64,000 nucleotides of DNA from Prevotella sp. E2-28 (GCF_022024055.1 NZ_CP091788.1:3224001-3288000), one strand, 5' to 3'; numbered from the stretch's first letter, positions 44,096 through 53,254 are shown. Program-made: numbers and translations. Notes: generated from the sequence alone by a model not told the origin.

Positions 44096-44926
44096 ATGGC
44101 AACAACACAGAAAGCTGCTCCTGCAGCAAAAAAGTCTGGTAGCGTTGGTATTAAAGACGCTATCTGGGTAATTGTACTTTGTGCAGCTATTGCATTCTGC
44201 AACTTCTTCTTCAACTTCGGTTCTGGAAGCAACTTCGAAGGTGGCGATCCTGCTGGTGCACCTCTGAACATTTGGGGTACCATCTATAAAGGTGGTGTTA
44301 TCGTGCCTGTGATTCACACACTGTTGCTCACTGTGCTCTTCATGGCTATCGAGCGCGTATTCGCTCTGAGCAAGTGTATTGGTAAAGAGAAGTTGGCTAC
44401 CTTCTTGGCAAAGATTAAGGCTGACTTGAAGGCCCTGAACTTTGACGCTGCTCTTCAGCACTGCGCCGCACAGGGTGGTTCTGTAGCTAACGTTGTTCGT
44501 GCTACCGTTATGGCTTACAAAGAGGCTGATGCCGCACAGGGTGTAAAGAAAGAGGTTAAGATTGCCCGTATCCAGGCTGCTCACGAAGAGGCTATCGCAG
44601 TTGAGATGCCTACACTGACAATGAACCTTCCTCTGATTGCTACCATCGTTACTCTGGGTACTCTGACTGGTCTGCTCGGTACTGTGGTAGGTATGATCAA
44701 GTCATTCCAGGCTCTGGCTTCTGGTGGTGGTGGTGACTCTGTTGAGCTGTCAACTGGTATCTCTGAGGCTCTGATCAACACCGCATTCGGTATCGGTACA
44801 TCATGGCTCGCCGTTGTATCTTATAACTTCTTCACCAACCGCATCGATAAGATTTCGTTTGCATTGGACGAGATTGGTTATTCACTTGCTCAGACCTACA
44901 ACGCTACACACGCAGACGAGGCTTAA
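44096..44926 (+). CDS. exbB: ExbB/MotA/TolQ proton channel protein
   Basis: 276 residues. Spans near 19-40, 80-100, 175-200 and 222-245, with the family block TLGTLTGLLGTVVGMIKSFQAL and FGIGTSWLAVVSYNFFTNRID. ExbB forms a pentameric channel that uses the proton gradient to move TonB. First of a six-gene run. The bases around the start (ACAAAAAAATTATG) contain no Shine-Dalgarno, as is usual in this phylum. Confidence 0.93.
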   Translation: MATTQKAAPAAKKSGSVGIKDAIWVIVLCAAIAFCNFFFNFGSGSNFEGGDPAGAPLNIWGTIYKGGVIVPVIHTLLLTVLFMAIERVFALSKCIGKEKLATFLAKIKADLKALNFDAALQHCAAQGGSVANVVRATVMAYKEADAAQGVKKEVKIARIQAAHEEAIAVEMPTLTMNLPLIATIVTLGTLTGLLGTVVGMIKSFQALASGGGGDSVELSTGISEALINTAFGIGTSWLAVVSYNFFTNRIDKISFALDEIGYSLAQTYNATHADEA

Positions 44927-44957
44927 TTTTGTCTAACCCTTTAATCAATTTACTACT

Positions 44958-45629
44958 ATGGGTAAGATAAAAATTAAGAAAAACGATGTCTGGATTGACA
45001 TGACGCCCATGTCGGACGTGATGGTGCTCCTGCTGACGTTCTTCATGTTGTCAGTGAACTTCACGAAGAACGAAGTGGTGAAGGTCATAACGCCAGGTTC
45101 TACAACCAAGGCTAAGGTATCTTCATCAGCAGTGCTCGACATCACAATCGACCCAGAGGGCCGCGTGTTGATGAGCACGGACAAGACCGTAACGATGCAG
45201 AAGGCACTCGAGCAGATGCTCAAGGATCGCGAGACTAACCTCTCAGCAGAACAGAAGCAGGAGATTATCAACTTCAATCAGATTGGTATCCCTGTGAAGA
45301 GCATGCCCGAATTCCTGAGCAAGAGCCACGAGGATCAGGTCAAACTGATGAAAGTGACGGGTATCCCCACTGACAGTCTGCAGAACCGTGAAGACAAGAT
45401 GAGTGAATTCCAGCTCTGGGTAAAGGCCATGAAGAATGGTTACAAAGAGTGGTATAACGATTTGTCAGACGCTGAGAAGACCGAGGTTTCAGCTACTAAG
45501 CTTGAAATCAATATCAAGGCCGACAAGGAAACTCCTTACGGTGCTGTCAAACTTGTCATCGCAGAATTGCAGGATATCAACGAGAGCCGTTATAAGTTGG
45601 TTACACAAGCAAAGAAATTGGAGGAATAA
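44958..45629 (+). CDS. exbD: ExbD-family protein 1
   Basis: 223 residues. A short cytoplasmic start (MGKIKIKKNDVWIDMTPMSD) leads to the single membrane span (VMVLLLTFFMLSVNF, about 21-36) with the functional Asp in DMTPMSD. The periplasmic part is about 185 residues, longer than the E. coli one (whole protein about 141). The second ExbD starts 3 bases downstream. Partner of ExbB. Confidence 0.9.
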   Translation: MGKIKIKKNDVWIDMTPMSDVMVLLLTFFMLSVNFTKNEVVKVITPGSTTKAKVSSSAVLDITIDPEGRVLMSTDKTVTMQKALEQMLKDRETNLSAEQKQEIINFNQIGIPVKSMPEFLSKSHEDQVKLMKVTGIPTDSLQNREDKMSEFQLWVKAMKNGYKEWYNDLSDAEKTEVSATKLEINIKADKETPYGAVKLVIAELQDINESRYKLVTQAKKLEE

Positions 45630-45632
45630 GAT

Positions 45633-46361
45633 ATGGCTAAGAAAAAAGAAAGCAAGCAGAAAAAAATGACCACCCGCGTGGACTTCACGCCGATGGTGGA
45701 TATGATGATGCTTCTTATTACCTTCTTCATGCTGGTAGGTTCACTGCAAAAACCTCAGGCCATGCACTTGACGATGCCTGCAAAGGACGACAACATGCAA
45801 GCTGAGGACAAGGATAAGTCTAAGACGGAGAATACCATTACGCTTTACTTGGCTGCAGACAATAAGCTCTATTACTACATTGTGGATCACAAAGAAGACT
45901 TCGGTAAGCCTGAACTCCTAAAAGAGACCACATGGGGTAAGGAAGGTATCCGCGAAGTACTGCGTAATCACCGCCATGCTCCTACCAAAGTGCTGATGGA
46001 TGCTAAGAACCAACTCGACACTTGGTTCAACAACTTGCCAAAGACTCAGCAAGAGGCTAATGACTCTGTCTACAACCGAGCTATGATCATGATCAAGAAA
46101 GGTCACGTGGACATTGTTGAGAACGGTCAGTTGAACAAGTCTAGGTATGAGAAGGTTGACAAGGACATGAAGAATTACGAAGAGACAAACATGGTACCCA
46201 CGCTGGCCGTGAACATCAAACCTCTGGATAATTCTAATTATGACAACTTGGTAACCATCTTGGATGAAATGCAGATTTGCTGTATCGGTAAGTACGTGAT
46301 CGATAAGGTCAACGACAAAGATATGCCAATTCTGGAAGGTAACGGTATAAAACTCCAATAA
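45633..46361 (+). CDS. exbD: ExbD-family protein 2
   Basis: 242 residues. Same layout as ExbD 1: a Lys-rich start (MAKKKESKQKKMTTRVDFTP), the Asp in VDFTPMVDMMM before the span (MMLLITFFMLVGSL, about 25-38), then about 200 periplasmic residues. The periplasmic parts of the two ExbD proteins are only weakly alike, so they may build a heteromeric stator. Confidence 0.9.
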   Translation: MAKKKESKQKKMTTRVDFTPMVDMMMLLITFFMLVGSLQKPQAMHLTMPAKDDNMQAEDKDKSKTENTITLYLAADNKLYYYIVDHKEDFGKPELLKETTWGKEGIREVLRNHRHAPTKVLMDAKNQLDTWFNNLPKTQQEANDSVYNRAMIMIKKGHVDIVENGQLNKSRYEKVDKDMKNYEETNMVPTLAVNIKPLDNSNYDNLVTILDEMQICCIGKYVIDKVNDKDMPILEGNGIKLQ

Positions 46362-46382
46362 ACCCATTAAAACGAAAGAACT

Positions 46383-47222
46383 ATGTCAAAGATAGATCTA
46401 TTAGACCAAAGATGGATTGACCTCGTCTTTGAAGGCAAAAACGAGGCTTATGGTGCTTATACCATTCGTCAGAATACTAGTAGGCGTAACCTTTATGCTA
46501 TGCTGGCACTGGTTGCAGGACTTGCCTTTATCGTCTTAACTTTCCTTGGTGTTAATGTCGCACAAAATGTTATCGCTGCAGCTCAGGCTGAGCACGAAAC
46601 AGAGGTAGCACTTGAGGCTGTCGAGGAAGAGATGGAAGAAGATAAGGACGAGGAAGAAGTTGTTTACGAGCAAGAGGAACTTGATCAGCTCGTTGCAGAA
46701 GAGACTGTGATGAACTCTGAGAAATTCACCGCTTATGAAATGGAGGATGATGCTCCAGATCAGATTACTAAGACACAGGATGAAGTTGCACAGAGTGATA
46801 TCGCTATCGGTGCTATCGACTACGACCAAGGTAGTGACGAGGCTGAGCACGTGCTGAAAGTTAACGAGAAAGTGGTGGACGAGGTTCCACCAAAGGTTGA
46901 AGAGACCAAGGTATTCGATGTTGTAGAACAGATGCCTCAGTTTAAGGGTGGCGATGCTGCCTTGATGGACTATCTGAACAAGAACATCAAGTACCCTGTG
47001 ATTGCCGAAGAAAACGGTATTCAGGGACGCGTTGTTACCACCTTCGTGGTTGAGCGCGATGGTTCTATCACCGACGTTAAGGTCATCAAATCTGTTGACC
47101 CCTCTCTTGACAAGGAAGCCGTTCGCGTTGTTAAGTCAATGCCGAAGTGGAATCCTGGTAAGCAGAACGGTTCTGCAGTACGTGTGAAGTTCACACTCCC
47201 AGTAACCTTCCGTTTACAGTAA
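46383..47222 (+). CDS. tonB: TonB protein
   Basis: 279 residues. A cytoplasmic start (about 1-38), one span (LYAMLALVAGLAFIVLTFLG, about 39-58), a very acidic linker (about 70-165, Glu/Asp-rich instead of the Pro/Lys-rich linker of E. coli) and a TonB C-terminal domain (about 180-279: VVEQMPQFKGGDAALMDYL, VKSMPKWNPGKQNG). It links ExbBD to outer-membrane transporters. The C-terminal domain is similar to the end of the M56 protein at 29928-31727. Confidence 0.93.
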   Translation: MSKIDLLDQRWIDLVFEGKNEAYGAYTIRQNTSRRNLYAMLALVAGLAFIVLTFLGVNVAQNVIAAAQAEHETEVALEAVEEEMEEDKDEEEVVYEQEELDQLVAEETVMNSEKFTAYEMEDDAPDQITKTQDEVAQSDIAIGAIDYDQGSDEAEHVLKVNEKVVDEVPPKVEETKVFDVVEQMPQFKGGDAALMDYLNKNIKYPVIAEENGIQGRVVTTFVVERDGSITDVKVIKSVDPSLDKEAVRVVKSMPKWNPGKQNGSAVRVKFTLPVTFRLQ

Positions 47223-47237
47223 GCACATCTTTTTAAT

Positions 47238-48197
47238 ATGAACAGAACTCAATTCAAGAATTTAATTATTGGATTGGCACTCTCAATAGGCTTGTTCCCC
47301 GCATGTGGGGGGAACAAGCCTTCTGATGATGCATACAAGCAGCAGGCTCGCTACTTTGCTGCTGACGAAAGTCTCAGTCCCGTCATTGACGAAGAACTGG
47401 ATATCTTCAATATGAAGAACAAGCGCGACTCCATCTATGCAATCTATACTAACGAACAAGATGCCATAGAGAAGTTGCTCAATCGAGAAGTGCTACTTGT
47501 GTTTACCACACGCGCACTGACCCCAAAAGAAGAAGAAACTATCAAATCATATCAATATAAGCCTCTCACCTACCCTTTGGCCTATGATGCATTGGCTCTT
47601 ATTGTCAACAAGGCTAATCCTGACTCGATGATTACTGTAGATAACTTCCGCAAGATTATGGCTGGAGAAGTAACATCGTGGAAAGAGCTAAACCCTGATA
47701 GCAAGTTAAAGAATATAAAGGTTGTATTCGATAACCCCAAATCAGCTACCCTTAAGTTTGTCATTGACTCTGTCATGCAAGGCAAGAAGGTTAAGACAGA
47801 CGGCAACGTACAAGCAGCTATGACAAGCGCTGAGGTTGTTAAGTATGTTGAGGATCACGAGAATGCGATAGGTGTTATAGGCAGTATTTGGCTCAACGAC
47901 CAACGTGACACAACTAATTTAATTTACAACCGTACCATCAAAGTGATGCGCGTCAGTCGTGCCAGCGAAGCAACACGTGCGAATAGTTATACCCCAGATC
48001 AGTACAATATCGCCTACGCTTATTACCCCATGATACGTACCATCTATGCTATCAGTATTGACCCACGTTCTAGGGGTGTACCACGTGGATTTGCAAACTT
48101 CTGTTGGTTACCTAATCCTGGTCAGCTCATTTTCTGGAATGCAGGTTTGTTCCCTGCACGAGCAGACTATTCTGTCCGTGATGTTGTAATTAACTGA
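47238..48197 (+). CDS. PstS-like substrate-binding lipoprotein
   Basis: 319 residues. The lipobox is LSIGLFPAC (Cys about 23). The rest is a PstS-type periplasmic binding fold (YPLAYDALALIVNKANPDS; MAGEVTSWKELNPDSKL; a C-terminal block RGVPRGFANFCW). No phosphate ABC permease is nearby. In Bacteroidales this gene regularly lies between tonB and a TPR gene, so it may serve the TonB complex and not phosphate uptake (inference). A 13-bp perfect hairpin lies in the signal-peptide codons at 47288-47321. Confidence 0.8.
   Translation: MNRTQFKNLIIGLALSIGLFPACGGNKPSDDAYKQQARYFAADESLSPVIDEELDIFNMKNKRDSIYAIYTNEQDAIEKLLNREVLLVFTTRALTPKEEETIKSYQYKPLTYPLAYDALALIVNKANPDSMITVDNFRKIMAGEVTSWKELNPDSKLKNIKVVFDNPKSATLKFVIDSVMQGKKVKTDGNVQAAMTSAEVVKYVEDHENAIGVIGSIWLNDQRDTTNLIYNRTIKVMRVSRASEATRANSYTPDQYNIAYAYYPMIRTIYAISIDPRSRGVPRGFANFCWLPNPGQLIFWNAGLFPARADYSVRDVVIN
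47288..47321 (+). other. Strong hairpin in the PstS-like signal-peptide codons
   Basis: Perfect 13-bp stem (47288-47300 with 47309-47321), 8-base loop, about 50 bases after the start codon. No T-run. It could slow translation or protect mRNA ends. Confidence 0.6.
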
Positions 48198-48247
48198 TTA
48201 AACCAAAAAGAAATTAACACATCAAATAAACAGATGTCTAACCATAA

Positions 48248-49702
48248 ATGACAATGATTATGAATACAATGAAATATTTTATGATGGGTGCCCTGCTGTT
48301 TGGATGCAGCGTTGGTACTATGGCTCAAGACGGCACACCAGCCGATGTTCAAGCCGTGAGAAATTTAGCAAAGAGTAAGCCTGCCGACTACGACAAACAG
48401 TTGAAAGCATTTATCAAGGCTAACAAGAAGAATGCAGAAAACATTGTCGCAATGGGTCGCGCATTGATGGAAGAAGGAGACACTGCACAGGCAACTGTCT
48501 TTGCAAAGCAGGCACTAAGTAGCAAGAAGAACTATGCACCCGCATACATTCTTTTAGGTGATATTGCCTCTCAAAGAGAGAATGGCGGTGGTGATGCTGC
48601 TTCAAACTATCAATTTGCCATTGATGCGGATCCGAAGAATGCAGATGCTTACCGCAAATACGCTATCGTTTACAGTAAGATTGACCCCGAGGGCTCTAAT
48701 GAGAAACTGGAAGAACTCCGTGCTCAACGCCCAGATGTTGCAGTAGATGCATTCAAAGGCCGTATGAATTACAACGTACAGCGTTACAGCAGTGCTATCG
48801 AAGCTTATTCAAAGGTTCCGTTCGAGCAGTTGGAACGCATTGACATTATCAATTATGCACGCGCCCTACAACTGGCTCAGAAATTTGAGGAGTCTCAGCG
48901 TGTTGTACAGGCTGGTTTGGCAAAAGAACCTCTGAACGGTACACTCAACCGCTTTGCTCTGATGAACTGCAATGACCTGAAGAAATATGCTGAGGCCGTG
49001 AAGTTCGCAGAGGTACTGTTCACTAAAGTGGACAAAGATAGCGTAAAGCTGAAAGATATCGACTATCAGAGCTATGCAAAGGCGCTGCAAGGTAATGGAC
49101 AGCATGAAGAGGCTATTGCAAAGTTCAACGAAGCACTTGCACAACCTGCAGAAGACAAGAGTCTGCATGCAGACCTCTACAAGAGCATTTCAGACTCTTA
49201 TAAGAGCTTAAAAGACTTCCCCAAGGCCATTGAAAGCTACAAACAGTTCCTCGAGGCTAAGTCTGATGCTGACGCTACTGACTGGGCTGGTCTGGGACAA
49301 TTACAGAACAACTTGGCACGCAGCTTACAAGGCGAAGAGAAAATTGCGGCTCTGACACAGGCAGATCAAACCTTTGCCACACTTGCAGAGAAGTTTACTG
49401 ATGCAGAGGAATATGCACTTTTGCAGCGTGGACGTATTAACGACCAGATTGACAGTGACTTGTCAAAGGGTCTTGCGAAGCCCTATTTCGAGCGTCTGGC
49501 AGAACTTATTAATAAGCATGAGACCATCGATGATTCCGACAAGTCTCGCCTTTTTGATGCTTATCGATTCCTCATGCGCTACAACGTTAAGAACAAGGAC
49601 AGTAAGACTGCATACGAATATGCCAAGAAGCTTTTGGAACTGAAGCCTGATGATGCCGACATTCAGAAGGTAGTAGAAGGTTTGGCAAAAGCAGCCAACT
49701 AA
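48248..49702 (+). CDS. Exported TPR-repeat protein
   Basis: 484 residues. Signal peptide ending near SVGTMAQ; in-frame ATGs at 48260 and 48269 are equally plausible starts. Helical tetratricopeptide-like repeats fill the rest (VAMGRALMEEGDTAQATVFA, YAPAYILLGDIASQ, SYAKALQGNGQHEEAIAKF). It is the last gene of the ExbBD/TonB run. TPR arrays bind proteins, so it may be a periplasmic scaffold of the complex. Confidence 0.85.
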   Translation: MTMIMNTMKYFMMGALLFGCSVGTMAQDGTPADVQAVRNLAKSKPADYDKQLKAFIKANKKNAENIVAMGRALMEEGDTAQATVFAKQALSSKKNYAPAYILLGDIASQRENGGGDAASNYQFAIDADPKNADAYRKYAIVYSKIDPEGSNEKLEELRAQRPDVAVDAFKGRMNYNVQRYSSAIEAYSKVPFEQLERIDIINYARALQLAQKFEESQRVVQAGLAKEPLNGTLNRFALMNCNDLKKYAEAVKFAEVLFTKVDKDSVKLKDIDYQSYAKALQGNGQHEEAIAKFNEALAQPAEDKSLHADLYKSISDSYKSLKDFPKAIESYKQFLEAKSDADATDWAGLGQLQNNLARSLQGEEKIAALTQADQTFATLAEKFTDAEEYALLQRGRINDQIDSDLSKGLAKPYFERLAELINKHETIDDSDKSRLFDAYRFLMRYNVKNKDSKTAYEYAKKLLELKPDDADIQKVVEGLAKAAN

Positions 49703-49725
49703 GAAAAGGCAAATTATCCGATATA

Positions 49726-49770
49726 TAGTAATGGCCGGTAACATATTGTTCCGGCCATTACTATTTTTAT
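49726..49770 (+). terminator. Terminator of the TonB cluster
   Basis: Stem of 12-13 bp (49726-49738 with 49751-49763) with a 12-base loop and T-run. Confidence 0.9.
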
Positions 49771-49794
49771 CTGTTATCTCAAACTATTACTCAA

Positions 49795-50526
49795 TCACTC
49801 GAAATAAAGGGTAAAGAGGAACATCTTAGTACGACAATCATCAACACTCTTTGCAAAAGGAATACTTGCAGCATTCTCCAGTTCACTTGCATGATTCTTA
49901 TCAAATGTATTTGTCAACCCATAACAAAACTTCACTTCAGGTATCAGCTTAAAGAAAGGCAGATAGAAATCACAACCCATTCCCACATTAATCATGCTGT
50001 CAAAGCGCCTTAAGCGCACATAATCCTGATCTTTACCTGCCAAGTTAACCATTGGGCAAACTCCTGCAACCACATAAGGACGGTAATTATTAAATCGCGG
50101 TGCAGAGAATTTCAAATCAACAGGTACTGCCAAATAGGAACTCTTCAAATCTTGAGTAGAATGTATTGGCATCCCAGCCTCGTTCAAATCATCTAGGTCT
50201 AAGAATTTTAGACGTCTTGAACCGAAATGCATTGTTGGAGAGAAACGCAGGTTGAAATTATCATTCAACCTCAAATCACCAAGCACACCTATGCTAAAAC
50301 CAGGATTCCAGTTATCCACATCACAGACAATAGAACGCGTAGTACCATCATCCATTACCTGCGGCCCCACGTTTCTAAATTCGGCATCATGAAGGTTCAG
50401 GCCTAAACTAATACCAAAATGCAGAGGTCGCAAGTCTATATAAGGCTTGTTCTGCACCTTTCGCATCTGCGCCATCGACACCAATGCGACAAGAGCCATG
50501 ACCACTGTAATCGTTATTCTCTTCAT
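49795..50526 (-). CDS. porT: PorT-family outer-membrane barrel, type IX secretion
   Basis: 243 residues with a signal peptide ending at VSMAQ. The body is a beta-barrel of the PorT/OMP_b-brl_2 kind (PLHFGISLGLNLHDAEFRN, then FSIGVLGDLRLNDNFNLRFS and a C-terminal aromatic TLYFE). PorT is a component of the type IX secretion system and of gliding machinery. The C-terminal end in F-E is weaker than the usual Phe end. The gene at 2455 has a type IX sorting-like tail, so a working system is plausible. No other por genes are nearby. Confidence 0.8.
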   Translation of the reverse strand: MKRITITVVMALVALVSMAQMRKVQNKPYIDLRPLHFGISLGLNLHDAEFRNVGPQVMDDGTTRSIVCDVDNWNPGFSIGVLGDLRLNDNFNLRFSPTMHFGSRRLKFLDLDDLNEAGMPIHSTQDLKSSYLAVPVDLKFSAPRFNNYRPYVVAGVCPMVNLAGKDQDYVRLRRFDSMINVGMGCDFYLPFFKLIPEVKFCYGLTNTFDKNHASELENAASIPFAKSVDDCRTKMFLFTLYFE

Positions 50527-50615
50527 CTACTATGATAATAACGGCATTTTCAGCAGGATATTATATTTACATCTATTTCGACAATGTATAAATTAGAAAA
50601 TTAAATACCAAAAAG

Positions 50616-50646
50616 TTGGTAGGTCAGAAAAAAGTTGCTACCTTTG
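50616..50646 (+). promoter_or_regulatory. Promoter of the ferredoxin gene
   Basis: TTG at 50616-50618, about 20 bases, then TACCTTTG at 50639-50646, 42 bases before the ATG. Confidence 0.65.
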
Positions 50647-50687
50647 CATCACAATAAATCAGTATTATTCATTAAATTTTTAGAATT

Positions 50688-50858
50688 ATGGCATATGTAA
50701 TTGGTGACGACTGTATCTCTTGCGGTACATGTCAAGGTGAGTGCCCCGTTGAGGCAATCTCTGAGGGTGCAGACAAGTATGTAATCGACGCTGATGCTTG
50801 CACAGAGTGTGGTACTTGCGCTAGCGTTTGTCCTTCTGAGGCTATCAGCTTGGGCTAA
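50688..50858 (+). CDS. 2[4Fe-4S] ferredoxin
   Basis: 56 residues, too short for many gene finders. Two Cys-rich motifs, CISCGTCQGECP (residues 9-20) and CTECGTCASVCP (38-49), each CxxCxxCxxxCP, give two [4Fe-4S] clusters of the clostridial type. It starts MAYVIGDDCIS, as usual for this family, and would shuttle electrons in the anaerobic metabolism (for example pyruvate:ferredoxin oxidoreductase). Monocistronic: own promoter and terminator. Confidence 0.95.
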   Translation: MAYVIGDDCISCGTCQGECPVEAISEGADKYVIDADACTECGTCASVCPSEAISLG

Positions 50859-50881
50859 TTCCCTTTAGCTTCATAAACCAA

Positions 50882-50923
50882 TAGAGGGTGAGTCAAATTC
50901 TTGGCTCACCCTCTACTCTTTTT
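50882..50923. terminator. Terminator between ferredoxin and 5'-nucleotidase genes
   Basis: Perfect 11-bp stem (50882-50892 with 50905-50915) and a T-rich tail, between convergent genes. It may serve both. Confidence 0.85.
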
Positions 50924-50942
50924 CTTGTCGAAACACATCTAT

Positions 50943-51788
50943 TTAGCGACAACTGTCTAAGGTCAGTTCTACCTTTCCCACATAGGCACCATGTTTTCCC
51001 TCGTGGTCAACAGGAATCTGTTTTCCAGTCTTATCAGTCTCATATCCCAACTCCTTCAGATAGGTATGACTATGCCCACCCAAGACGATATCTATTCCCT
51101 GAGTCTGCTGAATCACCTTGTTGTCAGGATACTCTGTCGTTTCCCAGCCCAAATGGCTCAGACAAATGACCACATCACACTTTTTATTGTTCCTCAGGAT
51201 ATCTACCATCTTATTAGTAACCTCTACTGGATCAAGAAATTTCAATGGACCATAATTCTTTGTCGAGACAAGCCCCTCCAAAGGTGGACAGAGAGCAAAG
51301 ACACCTATCTTCACCCCTTTTCGTTTCAGCACAAGATAAGGTTTTACGATGTTGTTGAGTTCTGTATCAGCAAAGTCATAATTTGAACAAACCACAGGGA
51401 AGTTCGCATTTTTGAAGAGCCTAGTCATATTCTCAAGTCCAAAGTCAAACTCATGATTACCTATAGTCACGGCATCATAATGCATCTGATTCATTAGTCC
51501 AACCTCCACATCACCCTTGAACATCGTATAATAACTTGAACCCTGAGAGAAGTCACCACAGTCGAACAATAGCAGATTAGGATCTTTCTGCCTTTCCTTC
51601 TCCAGCATAACTATACGACGCAGGAAACCTCCTCGCCCTGCCACGTTCTTATCAGCCAGGTTACTATTCAAAGGAAGAATACATGAATGAGTATCACTAG
51701 TATGCAGTACGGTTATCTTCTTCAGTCCTTTTGCACTGGCACTCACCGTGACCAGCATCAGTGCTATAATAAATACAACTTGCTTCAT
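50943..51788 (-). CDS. 5'-nucleotidase/UshA-type metallophosphoesterase domain, separate gene
   Basis: 281 residues from MKQVV (51788; earlier ATGs at 51797 and 51794). Signal peptide, then the metal-binding motifs ITVLHTSDTH, FDCGDFSQGS, GNHEFDFG and LGGHSHTYL. This is the N-terminal half of a UshA-like enzyme, which splits nucleotides outside the cell; the C-terminal substrate domain is the next gene upstream in transcription order (51808-52572). So the enzyme would be two subunits or two independent proteins. Confidence 0.88.
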   Translation of the reverse strand: MKQVVFIIALMLVTVSASAKGLKKITVLHTSDTHSCILPLNSNLADKNVAGRGGFLRRIVMLEKERQKDPNLLLFDCGDFSQGSSYYTMFKGDVEVGLMNQMHYDAVTIGNHEFDFGLENMTRLFKNANFPVVCSNYDFADTELNNIVKPYLVLKRKGVKIGVFALCPPLEGLVSTKNYGPLKFLDPVEVTNKMVDILRNNKKCDVVICLSHLGWETTEYPDNKVIQQTQGIDIVLGGHSHTYLKELGYETDKTGKQIPVDHEGKHGAYVGKVELTLDSCR

Positions 51789-51807
51789 AATCATCACCTA
51801 TATATAA

Positions 51808-52572
51808 TCATTTCTCAATAATAATACGTCCCTCAACCTTTGAATCTACGACCACTCCTTTTTGTAACATCTCCTGAAAATAATCACGAATCACATATCG
51901 CGCATTATTCTTATCGTCCTTAGGAGAATACAGATTTGTGCCATTCTTAAAAGCCGGCATCCCATCATTACCTTGCGCTAGATAATCAATAGTCGTAACA
52001 CGATATTTAGCCTGCGGATCTATCTCCTTACCAAAAAGATGAGCAGAGACGAGTCTCCCGTCTTCCGTAATAACCAACTGGACGCCCTTACTGACACCTT
52101 CGCCCCCTCGTTTGGCTATCTGAGAGAACAATTCTAAAACATTCTCGCCTGTTAATGTCAGAAAACTGATTTTATTCTCAAAAGGCGCTACGTCAAGCAC
52201 ATCGCCATAGGTCACATTCCCCTTAGAGAAAGCAGCACGGATTCCTCCCATATTATAAACTGCGAAATCGGGAGTCTCTTTATACTCCTTAGCCATATAT
52301 AAGAAAATGTCTGCCAATAGATTAGACAGGTCGCTCTCTGGCCTTTTCGCCTCCATATCGCGGGCTATCTGGCCTACCACAGGCCCCATAACCGAATCTA
52401 CTTTCTGTTTGTAAGGAGCCAAAAAAGCAGCTGCAGCTGCATTTGGCTGCGCATCATAGGTATTATCTACTACTATTCTCATTTGACTCACGCCAGACAA
52501 CTGATAATGAGTCGTACAGGCCGTAAGCAACAACACTGTTGCCGTAGCCCCCAAAACAAAAAACTTTTTCAT
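51808..52572 (-). CDS. 5'-nucleotidase C-terminal domain, separate lipoprotein gene
   Basis: 254 residues with a lipobox (VLLLTAC, Cys19). The body is the 5'-nucleotidase C-terminal domain: FAVYNMGGIRAAF, then YGDVLDVAPFENKI and YLAQGNDGMPAF, which bind the nucleotide base. In UshA this follows the metallophosphatase domain in one chain; here it is the first of two genes, 10-20 bases before the catalytic one. Confidence 0.88.
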   Translation of the reverse strand: MKKFFVLGATATVLLLTACTTHYQLSGVSQMRIVVDNTYDAQPNAAAAAFLAPYKQKVDSVMGPVVGQIARDMEAKRPESDLSNLLADIFLYMAKEYKETPDFAVYNMGGIRAAFSKGNVTYGDVLDVAPFENKISFLTLTGENVLELFSQIAKRGGEGVSKGVQLVITEDGRLVSAHLFGKEIDPQAKYRVTTIDYLAQGNDGMPAFKNGTNLYSPKDDKNNARYVIRDYFQEMLQKGVVVDSKVEGRIIIEK

Positions 52573-52593
52573 AAGTACTTAGACAATTTTCTG

Positions 52594-52601
52594 CAAAAAT
52601 A
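52594..52601 (-). promoter_or_regulatory. -7 box of the split 5'-nucleotidase operon
   Basis: TATTTTTG on the minus strand, 22 bases before the start of the first gene. Confidence 0.5.
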
Positions 52602-52710
52602 GGAAAAAAAGTTCATAGTCAGAGGGTTAGATCCGATATTTTATTCCTAAAAAACGTTAACAATAATCACAATTATCAATTATAAATCATCAATTATCAA
52701 TTAATTATCG

Positions 52711-52718
52711 TACCTTTG
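52711..52718 (+). promoter_or_regulatory. -7 box and leader of rplS
   Basis: TACCTTTG, 97 bases before the ATG. The leader (about 52726-52814) is GC-richer than the AT-rich spacer before it and may fold, as leaders of ribosomal protein genes often do; no named motif is recognised. Confidence 0.55.
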
Positions 52719-52814
52719 CACCCGCTTTCCGCGTAATCGCTGGCAGGAAGATAGGAGAGTTGCCTGTTATGTTGCGTTGGAACGATACAACAAATTTAAT
52801 TATCAATAAAGAAA

Positions 52815-53180
52815 ATGGATTTAATTAAAGTTGCTGAAGAAGCATTTGCAACCGGCAAGCAGCATCCCACCTTCAAGGCTGGTGATACCATTACTGTCGC
52901 TTACAAAATTATCGAGGGTACCAAGGAGCGTATTCAGCTCTATCGTGGCGTTGTGATTAAGATTGTAGGTCATGGCGAGAAGAAGCGTTTCACTGTTCGC
53001 AAAATGTCTGGCACCGTTGGTGTAGAGCGTATCTTCCCAATTGAGTCGCCCAATATCGACAGCATCGAAGTGAACAAGGTTGGTAAGGTTCGTCGCGCTA
53101 AGCTGTACTACCTGCGCAAGCTCACTGGTAAGGCAGCCCGCATCAAGGAGAAGCGTTCGGCCATCAAAGTGGAAGACTAA
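52815..53180 (+). CDS. rplS: 50S ribosomal protein L19
   Basis: 121 residues, usual L19 length. Typical blocks: [58 protein letters not shown] and [21 protein letters not shown]19 sits at the 30S-50S interface. It has its own promoter and a strong terminator. Confidence 0.97.
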   Translation: MDLIKVAEEAFATGKQHPTFKAGDTITVAYKIIEGTKERIQLYRGVVIKIVGHGEKKRFTVRKMSGTVGVERIFPIESPNIDSIEVNKVGKVRRAKLYYLRKLTGKAARIKEKRSAIKVED

Positions 53181-53199
53181 TTTTCCCCTTCGAAAACAT

Positions 53200-53236
53200 A
53201 AAGCATCGGTTTCCATGGAAACCGATGCTTTTTTAT
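53200..53236. terminator. Bidirectional terminator between rplS and ispG
   Basis: 53200-53231 is a perfect palindrome with a T-run on the right. It stands between convergent genes. Confidence 0.85.
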
Positions 53237-53254
53237 TACCACTTCAACAGGATC

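Noticed and set aside
47238..48197. Phosphate transporter PstS as a firm call
   Set aside because: No pstC, pstA or pstB nearby, and position in the TonB cluster suggests another role.
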